Source: DASXTS01 sp036505275 (GTDB taxonomy: Bacteria > Actinomycetota > Actinomycetes > Mycobacteriales > Pseudonocardiaceae). From it: DNA of 14,404 nucleotides. The stretch spans positions 1 to 14,404 of the forward strand of contig DASXTS010000395.1 of NCBI GenBank assembly GCA_036505275.1. Reading direction: 5' to 3'. Within the stretch, counting starts at the first letter, position 1. Each line of letters opens with the position of its first letter. The notes under the pieces are model-generated. The model was not told the origin of the DNA. It worked only from the letters and a program-made list of their open reading frames with translations, and did no database searches. Below, one piece after another: positions 8,808 to 14,404 of the stretch. A program made the translations under genes and the position numbers.

Positions 8808-11096
8808 CTAGCCGGTGATCTGCGGAGCCGGGGCCTCGGCGCCAATCGCGGTGGTGCGCCGCTTGGCCACCACGACCGCGCTGACGATCACGGCGGCGGC
8901 CACGATGCTCACCAGGGCGCGCACCCCTGGCGAGGCGTCGTCGCCGACGGAAAACGTCACGATCGCCGGCGCGATCAGCAGGCTGACCAGGTTCATCACC
9001 TTGATCAGCGGGTTGATCGCCGGTCCGGCGGTGTCCTTGAACGGGTCGCCGACGGTGTCCCCGATGATGGTCGCGGAGTGCGCGTCGGATCCCTTGCCGC
9101 CGTGGTGGCCGTCTTCGACGAGCTTCTTGGAGTTGTCCCACGCGCCGCCGGAGTTGGCCAGGAAGACCGCCATCAGGGTGCCGGTGACGATGGCGCCGGC
9201 CAGGTAGCCGGCCAGCGGGCCGACGCCGAGGCCGAAGCCGACCGCGATCGGCGCCATCACCGCGAGCAGACCGGGGGTGGCCAGCTCGCGCAGCGAGTCG
9301 CGGGTGCAGATGTCGACGACCCTGCCGTACTCGGGCCGGGTGGTGCCGGCCATGATGCCGGGGTCACTGGAGAACTGGCGCCGCACCTCGAAGACGATGG
9401 CACCGGCCGCCCTGGTCACCGCGTTGATCGCCAGGCCGGAAAACATGAACACCACGGCGGCGCCGACGGCGATGCCGACCAGGATGTTCGGGGCGTAGAC
9501 CACGAAGTTCACCGGATCGAACGTCTGCCCGGCCTCGCGCAGCGCCTGCCTGATGGAGTCGTTGTACGAGCCGAAGAGCGCGGTGGCGGCGAGCACCGCG
9601 GTGGCGATCGCGATGCCCTTGGTGATGGCCTTGGTGGTGTTGCCGACCGCGTCCAGCTCGGTGAGGATGGCCGCGCCAGGGCCCGTGACGTCGCCGGACA
9701 TCTCGGCGATGCCCTGGGCGTTGTCGCTGACCGGGCCGAACGTGTCCATGGCGACGATCACGCCGACGGTGGTGAGCAGGCCGGTGCCGGCCAGCGCGAT
9801 GGCGAACAGCGCCACGGTGACGCTGCTGGAGAGCAGGAACGCGGCGTACACGGCGCCACTGATCACCAGGGCGGTGTACACGGCGGATTCGAAGCCGACC
9901 GAGATGCCGGCCAGGATCACGGTCGCCGGGCCGGTCAGCGACGTCTTCCCGACATCGATGACCGGGCGGTGCTCGGTGCCGGTGAAGTAGCCGGTCAGCC
10001 ACAGGATGATGCCGGCGAGCACGATGCCGATGATGACGCCGGTGGCGGCGATCGCGGCCGGGTTGCCGGCCAGGTCGGGCTCGCCGGGGCCGGTGAGCTC
10101 GCGGAAGCTGGTCGGCAGGTAGACGAACGCGGCGACGGTGCACAGCACCGCCGAGATCAGCGCCGACGCGTAGAACGACCGGTTGATCGCGCGCAGCCCG
10201 TTCTCGCCCTCGCGGGCCCTGGTCAGGTACACCCCGATCACGGCGGTGACCACGCCGATCGCCGGCACGATGAGCGGGAACAACAGGCCCTGCACGCCGA
10301 ACGCGGCGCTGCCCAGGATGAGCGCGGCGACCAGCATCACCGCATAGGACTCGAACAGGTCGGCGGCCATGCCGGCGCAGTCGCCGACGTTGTCGCCGAC
10401 ATTGTCGGCGATGGTGGCGGCGTTGCGCGGGTCGTCCTCTGGGATGCCCTGCTCGATCTTGCCGACCAGGTCGGCGCCGACGTCGGCGGCCTTGGTGAAG
10501 ATGCCGCCGCCGACCCGCATGAACATCGCCAGCAGCGCCGCACCGAAGCCGAAGCCCTCCAGCACCTTCGGCGCGTGCCCGGCGTAGACGAGCACCACCA
10601 GCGACGCGCCGAAGAGGCCCAGCCCGACCGTCGCCATGCCGACCACGCCACCGGTGCGGAACGCGATCCGCATGGCCTTCTCCCGGCCCTGCGGTTCGTT
10701 GGCCGCGGCGGCAACCCGGACGTTGGCCCTGGTCGACAGCCACATGCCGAGGTATCCGATGGTGGCCGAGAAAGCCGCGCCGACGAGGAAGAACGCTGAT
10801 CGCCCGACGCGCTGGGCCACGTCATCGGCCGGCAGCAGGAACAGCAGCCCGAACACGACGACGGCGAAGACGCTGAGCGTGCGGAACTGCCGGTTGAGGT
10901 ACGCGGCAGCGCCCTCCTGGACCGCCTCCGAGATGCTCTGCATCTTCGCGGTGCCCTGGCCGGCGGCCAGCACCTCGCGCCGCAATACGTACCCGACGGC
11001 GAGCGCCGCGAGGGCGATCACGGCGACCACGGCGACCACGCCGCGGTCACCTCCGGACAGCTCGAGGGAGCCCGCCGCGAGGGTGAGCCGGGACAT
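8808..11096 (-). CDS. hppA: Membrane-bound proton-translocating pyrophosphatase (K+-independent type)
   Basis: This 762-residue integral membrane enzyme hydrolyses pyrophosphate and pumps H+ across the cytoplasmic membrane. The family signature is complete: DVGADLVGKIEQGIPEDDPR near residue 203, then ADNVGDNVGDCAGMAADLFE, and near the C-terminus DPFKDTAGPAINPLIKVMN. About 16 membrane helices are visible, the normal number. GNTTKAITKG places Lys489 and Thr492 at the sites that are Ala and Ala/Gly in K+-dependent enzymes, so this is predicted K+-independent and H+-specific. ATG 11096 is chosen over an in-frame GTG 11 codons upstream because a perfect AGGAGG lies 4 nt before it. The stop TAG lies inside a short palindrome (8804-8815). 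The lipoprotein gene follows on the same strand; the helicase gene is divergent. Confidence 0.97.
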   Translation of the reverse strand: MSRLTLAAGSLELSGGDRGVVAVVAVIALAALAVGYVLRREVLAAGQGTAKMQSISEAVQEGAAAYLNRQFRTLSVFAVVVFGLLFLLPADDVAQRVGRSAFFLVGAAFSATIGYLGMWLSTRANVRVAAAANEPQGREKAMRIAFRTGGVVGMATVGLGLFGASLVVLVYAGHAPKVLEGFGFGAALLAMFMRVGGGIFTKAADVGADLVGKIEQGIPEDDPRNAATIADNVGDNVGDCAGMAADLFESYAVMLVAALILGSAAFGVQGLLFPLIVPAIGVVTAVIGVYLTRAREGENGLRAINRSFYASALISAVLCTVAAFVYLPTSFRELTGPGEPDLAGNPAAIAATGVIIGIVLAGIILWLTGYFTGTEHRPVIDVGKTSLTGPATVILAGISVGFESAVYTALVISGAVYAAFLLSSSVTVALFAIALAGTGLLTTVGVIVAMDTFGPVSDNAQGIAEMSGDVTGPGAAILTELDAVGNTTKAITKGIAIATAVLAATALFGSYNDSIRQALREAGQTFDPVNFVVYAPNILVGIAVGAAVVFMFSGLAINAVTRAAGAIVFEVRRQFSSDPGIMAGTTRPEYGRVVDICTRDSLRELATPGLLAVMAPIAVGFGLGVGPLAGYLAGAIVTGTLMAVFLANSGGAWDNSKKLVEDGHHGGKGSDAHSATIIGDTVGDPFKDTAGPAINPLIKVMNLVSLLIAPAIVTFSVGDDASPGVRALVSIVAAAVIVSAVVVAKRRTTAIGAEAPAPQITG

Positions 11097-11100
11097 CCGT

Positions 11101-11106
11101 CCTCCT
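11101..11106 (-). promoter_or_regulatory. hppA: Perfect Shine-Dalgarno of hppA
   Basis: AGGAGG on the minus strand with a 4-nt spacer to ATG 11096. It decides the start over the upstream in-frame GTG at 11129. Confidence 0.8.
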
Positions 11107-11159
11107 GGTGGTTCCGAAACGCGGTGCACGCCGGCTCGCGGCGCGCACGGAACTACGCT

Positions 11160-11174
11160 CGCTCGGTTCGAGCG
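11160..11174. promoter_or_regulatory. Inverted repeat in the hppA leader, with a -10-like box upstream
   Basis: CGCTCG-GTT-CGAGCG is a perfect 6-bp inverted repeat with a 3-nt loop, 64-78 nt before the hppA start. On the minus strand a TAGACT hexamer (11195-11190, form TANNNT) lies just upstream and could be the -10 box of hppA, which would put this hairpin in the 5' leader. I saw no good -35 box. Role is speculative: operator or leader hairpin. Confidence 0.3.
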
Positions 11175-11192
11175 GCGACACGATGGGCCAGT

Positions 11193-11270
11193 CTAGGCGT
11201 TTGTCCGGTTCGTGCTGGCAGCGCCCCCGTCGTTGGGCGTACTCGGCGACGCGGTGTCCCCGCCAGCCAT
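11193..11270 (-). CDS. Possible 25-residue small ORF upstream of hppA
   Basis: ATG 11270 is preceded by GGAGG with a 6-nt spacer and opens a 25-codon frame (MAGGDTASPSTP..., ending NRTNA) closed by TAG. It is polar and Ser/Thr/Asn/Gly-rich, with no known motif. It lies about 96 nt before the hppA start and its stop overlaps the candidate -10 box, so it would not be on a transcript starting from that box. Short frames arise easily by chance; only the ribosome site favours it. The rest of the 296-bp gap between hppA and the helicase (11097-11392) shows no other gene; a small hairpin GGCCC-N6-GGGCC sits at 11295-11310. Confidence 0.2.
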   Translation of the reverse strand: MAGGDTASPSTPNDGGAASTNRTNA

Positions 11271-11392
11271 GGTGCGCCTCCAAGTACCACCATTGGCCCG
11301 TTGATGGGCCTTTGACCACCGCCATCGCAACAGAGTCTGCCCCTGGCTTCGGTGCTTCATCGCGCCGCCGCTCGCCGTAGGCTGCCCTGGCG

Positions 11393-13753
11393 ATGAGCGG
11401 TCCCACTGACGCACACACTGACGAACACACTGACGAACACGCTGACGAGCGCGGCGCGTGGTTGCTTCGGCGTGTGCTGGCCGGCACGCCGGAGGGCGAG
11501 TCGCCGCTGACCCACGTCGAGGTGCTGCCGGCCCGCGCGGCGTGCACGGTGGACTGGCCGGACTGGACACCGCAGGCCGTGGTGGACGCGTTGCGTTCGG
11601 CGGGGATCAAGGCGCCGTGGTCGCATCAGTTGGCGGCGGCGGACGCGGCCTGGCGTGGCGTGCATGTGATCGTCGCCACCGGCACGGCGTCCGGCAAGTC
11701 GCTGGCCTACCAACTGCCGGTGCTGTCCGCGCTCACCGTCGACCGGCGCGCCACCGCGCTGTACCTGTCACCGACCAAGGCGCTGGCCGCCGACCAGCTG
11801 CGCGCCCTGTCCTCGTTCGGCCTGGGTGGGCCGGTTGGGCTACGGGCCGCGACGTTCGACGGGGACACCCCGCTGGCCGAGCGTGACTGGGTGCGCGCGC
11901 ACGCCCGCTGGGTGTTCACCAACCCGGACATGCTGCACCGCTCGATCCTGCCGGGGCACGGCCGCTGGTCCTCGTGGCTGCGGCGGCTGCGTTACGTGGT
12001 GGTGGACGAGTGCCACACCTACCGCGGCGTGTTCGGCTCGCACGTGGCGCTGCTGCTGCGGCGGCTGCGCCGGGTGGCGGCGCGGTACGGCGCGTCACCG
12101 GTGTTCGTGATGGCTTCGGCAACCACCGCGGCGCCGGCGTCGTTCGGCTCGGTGCTGCTCGGGCTGCCGGTCACCGCGGTGACCGAGGACGGCTCGCCGC
12201 GTGGCACCCGCACGGTGGCGTTGTGGGAACCGCCGCTGCTGCACTCGCTGGCCGGGGAGAACGGCGCGCCGGTGCGCCGGTCGGCCGGTGCGGAGAGCGG
12301 ACGCCTGCTCGCCGACCTGGTGGTCGAGGGGGCCCGCACAATCGCGTTCGTGCGCTCCCGCCGTGGCTGCGAGCTGACCGCGCTGGGTGCGCGGCGGCTG
12401 GTGGCCGAGGTGTCACCGGAGCTGCGCGACCGGGTGGCCGCCTACCGGGCCGGCTACCTGCCGGAGGAGCGGCGCGCGCTGGAGCAGGCGCTCGCCACCG
12501 GCGAGTTGCTCGGCCTCGCGTCGACGAACGCGCTCGAGCTCGGGATGGACATCGCTGGGCTGGACGCCGTGGTGGTCGCCGGCTTCCCCGGTACGGTTGC
12601 GTCGTTCTGGCAACAGGCCGGCCGGGCCGGCCGCTCCGGCGACGGTGCGCTGGTCATCTTCGTCGCCCGCGACGACCCGCTGGACACCTACCTCGTGCAC
12701 CACCCGTCGGCGCTGCTCGGCCGGCCGCTGGAGGCCTGCGTGCTGGACCCGGCCAACCCGTACGTGCTCGAGCCCCAGCTCGCCTGCGCCGCCGCCGAGC
12801 TCCCGCTGACCGAGGCCGAGGTGCCGTCCTTGTTCGGCTCGTCGGCGCCCGCGGCGCTGGACTCGCTGGTGACGCAGGGTTACCTGCGGCGGCGGGCCGC
12901 CGGCTGGTTCTGGGCGGTCGCCCGCGAACGGCCGCACGGCACCGTCGACATCCGCGGCTCGGGCGGCACGCAGGTCGTGGTGGTGGAGTCCGACACCGGC
13001 CGCATGCTGGGCACCATCGACCCGTCGTCGGCGCACACCCAGGTGCACCCCGGCGCCGTCTACCTGCACCAGGGCCGCTCCTATGTGGTCGACGCCCTCG
13101 AGCTCGACGAGTCGCTGGCCCTGGTGCACGCCGAGGAACCGTCGTGGAACACGTCGGCCCGCGAGGTGGTGGACATCGCGGTGGTCTCGGTGCTCTCCTC
13201 GGCCCGGTTCGGCCCGGTCGGGGTGGCCCTCGGCGAGGTGGAGGTCACCTCGCAGGTCGTCGGCTACCTGCGCCGGCTGCCGTCCGGCGAGGTGCTCGAC
13301 CACGTGCCGCTCGACCTGCCGCCGCGCTGCCTGCGCACCCGTGCGGTCTGGTACACGGTCTCATCGTCGCTGCTGGCCGCCGCCGGGCTGGACGCGGCGC
13401 GGGTGCCGGGCGCCCTGCACGCCGCTGAGCACGCCGCCATCGGCCTGCTGCCGCTCTTCGCCGTGTGCGACCGCTGGGACATCGGCGGCGTCTCCACCGC
13501 GCTGCACCCGGACACCGGCGAGGCCACCGTGTTCGTCCACGACGGCCACCCCGGTGGTGCCGGCTTCGCCGACCGCGGGCACGCTGCCCTCCGCCCCTGG
13601 CTGGCCGCCACCCGAGACGCCATCGCCGCCTGCGAGTGCCCGGCCGGCTGCCCGTCCTGCGTCCAATCCCCCAAGTGCGGCAACGGCAACGAGCCGCTCG
13701 ACAAGTCCGGCGCCCTCCAGCTCCTCGACACCGTCCTCGGCTACCTCGAATGA
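11393..13753 (+). CDS. DEAH-box helicase with C-terminal Cys cluster (MrfA/YprA-like, DUF1998)
   Basis: This 786-residue superfamily 2 helicase has motif I ATGTASGKS (Lys102), Ia LSPTKALAADQ, II DECH (205-208), III SATT, IV IAFVRSRRG, V STNALELGMDIAGLDAVVV and VI QQAGRAGRSG (from Gln407). The C-terminal third ends in a cysteine cluster, CECPAGCPSCVQSPKCGNG (Cys747, 749, 753, 756, 762), as in DUF1998/MrfA proteins, where the cysteines bind a metal. B. subtilis MrfA with its exonuclease partner MrfB repairs mitomycin C damage; a DNA-repair role here is inferred. No MrfB-like exonuclease gene is adjacent. Residues 4-20 carry an unusual acidic/His repeat (TDAHTDEHTDEHADE) from a 12-bp DNA repeat. 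The ATG start has only a weak ribosome site, so the true start could lie a little downstream. It is divergent from hppA and convergent with the primase-like gene. Confidence 0.93.
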   Translation: MSGPTDAHTDEHTDEHADERGAWLLRRVLAGTPEGESPLTHVEVLPARAACTVDWPDWTPQAVVDALRSAGIKAPWSHQLAAADAAWRGVHVIVATGTASGKSLAYQLPVLSALTVDRRATALYLSPTKALAADQLRALSSFGLGGPVGLRAATFDGDTPLAERDWVRAHARWVFTNPDMLHRSILPGHGRWSSWLRRLRYVVVDECHTYRGVFGSHVALLLRRLRRVAARYGASPVFVMASATTAAPASFGSVLLGLPVTAVTEDGSPRGTRTVALWEPPLLHSLAGENGAPVRRSAGAESGRLLADLVVEGARTIAFVRSRRGCELTALGARRLVAEVSPELRDRVAAYRAGYLPEERRALEQALATGELLGLASTNALELGMDIAGLDAVVVAGFPGTVASFWQQAGRAGRSGDGALVIFVARDDPLDTYLVHHPSALLGRPLEACVLDPANPYVLEPQLACAAAELPLTEAEVPSLFGSSAPAALDSLVTQGYLRRRAAGWFWAVARERPHGTVDIRGSGGTQVVVVESDTGRMLGTIDPSSAHTQVHPGAVYLHQGRSYVVDALELDESLALVHAEEPSWNTSAREVVDIAVVSVLSSARFGPVGVALGEVEVTSQVVGYLRRLPSGEVLDHVPLDLPPRCLRTRAVWYTVSSSLLAAAGLDAARVPGALHAAEHAAIGLLPLFAVCDRWDIGGVSTALHPDTGEATVFVHDGHPGGAGFADRGHAALRPWLAATRDAIAACECPAGCPSCVQSPKCGNGNEPLDKSGALQLLDTVLGYLE
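11404..11451 (+). repeat. 12-bp in-frame tandem repeat at the helicase N-terminus
   Basis: Four units of CACTGACGAACA (variants CACTGACGCACA and CGCTGACGAGCG) encode (T/A)-D-(E/A)-(H/R) four times. The helicase core begins well after it, so copy number could vary without harming the enzyme. Confidence 0.9.
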
Positions 13754-13766
13754 TCGGTTGAAACGA

Positions 13767-13834
13767 CGCGGCCGGCGCGGCGGGGAGATCTACGCCCTGG
13801 GTTTCGGCGGATCCACCCCGCTGCGCCGGCCGCG
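13767..13834. terminator. Bidirectional hairpin terminator between convergent genes
   Basis: Arms 13767-13785 and 13816-13834 form a 19-bp inverted repeat (core GCGGCCGGCG) with a single non-Watson-Crick position and a 30-nt loop. In the plus-strand transcript that position is a G-U pair (13779/13822), so the stem is continuous; in the minus-strand transcript it is a C-A mismatch. It starts 13 bp after the helicase stop and ends 39 bp before the stop of the convergent gene. No U-tract follows, which is common in high-GC actinobacteria. A palindrome CGCAGCTGCG (13839-13848) lies beside it. Confidence 0.75.
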
Positions 13835-13873
13835 GACACGCAGCTGCGGTGCGCTGGGGAAGCGGCTACCCGT

Positions 13874-14404
13874 TCATCGATGGCTGCGTGTCGTTGCGGC
13901 GAGCACCGCTGTGCCCGCCTCGGTGGGCCGCCGGCTGTACAGGGCGTCCAGAACGGCCTGCTGTACATCCGTCGAGCGCGGCACGTGCCAACCGGAGACC
14001 TCCGGCTTGACCCGCCAGTGCACGACCCCGTGCACGAAGGGCGAGGGCGGCAAGGGAATCCAACTGCCGAGCCCGTGCAGCACCACCTCTGGGTGGCTGG
14101 CGAGGTCCGCGCACAGCGGCTCGCCGGCGATCACCGGGAACAGCCAACGGCCGGTCGGAGTGGCCGCGATGGGTGCCGGGAACCCGACATTGCGCAGCTC
14201 GGCGGCCGTGTGCCTGCCGATCTCCGCGGACAGGTCGAGCACGTCGTACACCAGCCCGGTGGCCAGCAGCAGGGAGAACGGACGACCGGACCACAGGGCC
14301 GCCACCTTCTCGGGGCCGGCGCTGGCCTGCTTGATCCAGTCGTCGTGCAGCGGAACGGGACCGTGCTGCGCGGCCGTAGCGCGGCCGACCCAGGCCGACC
14401 CATC
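13874..14404 (-). CDS. Bifunctional DNA primase/polymerase N-terminal family-like protein (partial, 5' end outside window)
   Basis: The frame is open from the right edge (14404) for 176 codons to TGA at 13874. Visible text includes LLLATGLVYDVLDLSAEIGR, AATPTGRWLFPVIAGEP, VVLHGLGSWIPLPPSPFVHG and VVHWRVKPEVSGWHVPRSTD. This pattern (a LATG-x-x-(F/Y)DV strand, then GRWLF, then HG-GSWI-LPPS) is that of the small actinobacterial proteins annotated as bifunctional DNA primase/polymerase, N-terminal domain. In archaeo-eukaryotic primases the corresponding strand carries catalytic acidic residues; here it reads YDVLDL, and whether it is active cannot be told from a partial sequence. An internal GTG at 14305 would give a shorter form, but similarity continues upstream of it (WVGRATAAQHGPVPLHDDWI), so the real start is outside the window. 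It has no sign of co-transcription with the helicase. Confidence 0.75.
   Translation of the reverse strand, partial: DGSAWVGRATAAQHGPVPLHDDWIKQASAGPEKVAALWSGRPFSLLLATGLVYDVLDLSAEIGRHTAAELRNVGFPAPIAATPTGRWLFPVIAGEPLCADLASHPEVVLHGLGSWIPLPPSPFVHGVVHWRVKPEVSGWHVPRSTDVQQAVLDALYSRRPTEAGTAVLAATTRSHR

Noticed and set aside
8804..8815. CCGGCTAGCCGG palindrome at the hppA stop as a terminator
   Set aside because: A gapless 12-bp palindrome leaves no room for a loop beyond a very short stem, so it would be a weak hairpin in RNA.
8700..10799. A 699-codon plus-strand frame antisense to hppA
   Set aside because: It is His/Asp/Arg/Gly-rich with no recognisable motif, opposite an intact hppA. It is a shadow frame.
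11097..11392. A cold-shock protein gene expected from mycobacterial synteny in this position
   Set aside because: No frame in the gap shows the cold-shock motif (KWFN, KGFGFI).
11047..11610. A 187-codon minus-strand frame spanning the hppA/helicase gap
   Set aside because: It overlaps the start of both hppA and the helicase. One part (MAVVKGPSTGQWWYLEAHHG) looks protein-like, but there is no ribosome site and it runs into hppA.
12413..13303. A 296-codon minus-strand frame inside the helicase gene
   Set aside because: It has no motifs, and all helicase motifs are intact on the plus strand.

Overview
The window is very GC-rich, coding-dense DNA with GTG starts, Shine-Dalgarno sites of the AGGAGG/GGAGG type and actinobacterial protein families throughout. 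It most likely comes from a high-GC actinobacterial chromosome, perhaps a Pseudonocardiales-like organism; the order-level guess is inference. From memory, the gene order MFS-thymidylate kinase fusion / topA / ... / hppA / DEAH helicase resembles a conserved core segment of Streptomyces, and topA / small hypothetical / helicase resembles Mycobacterium. This is therefore core chromosome rather than a mobile island. I saw no transposase, integrase, tRNA, rRNA or CRISPR array.

Layout. (1) 1-5760, all minus strand: topA (DNA topoisomerase I), then a proline-rich tail-anchored membrane protein, then an MFS transporter fused to a thymidylate-kinase-like domain that leaves the window on the left. 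The kinase part has lost its P-loop lysine and other catalytic motifs. (2) 5894-6839: a VOC/glyoxalase-fold gene divergent from a MarR-family regulator, with a palindromic operator candidate between them. (3) 6829-7208: a convergent non-coding gap filled by tandem repeats (a 12-bp array, then a 22-bp-period array, then related units in the opposite orientation). (4) 7209-7790, minus: a conserved-looking small protein of unknown function. Its likely leaderless promoter overlaps a near-perfect actinobacterial LexA (SOS) box. (5) 7853-7965: a 19-bp tandem repeat array that runs into the 3' end of a lipoprotein gene (7946-8602). (6) 8808-11096, minus: hppA, a proton-pumping membrane pyrophosphatase of the K+-independent class. 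(7) 11393-13753, plus: a DEAH helicase with a C-terminal cysteine cluster (MrfA/YprA type) and an N-terminal acidic/His repeat. (8) A strong bidirectional hairpin terminator, then (9) 13874 to the right edge, minus: a partial gene resembling the actinobacterial bifunctional DNA primase/polymerase N-terminal family.

How it fits together. The window groups DNA-topology and DNA-repair functions (topA, the helicase, the putatively SOS-controlled small gene, the primase-like gene) with membrane energetics (hppA and its neighbouring lipoprotein). The points most worth a second look are the LexA box in front of the uncharacterised gene, the catalytically broken kinase domain kept in frame on a transporter, and the unusual density of unrelated short tandem repeats.
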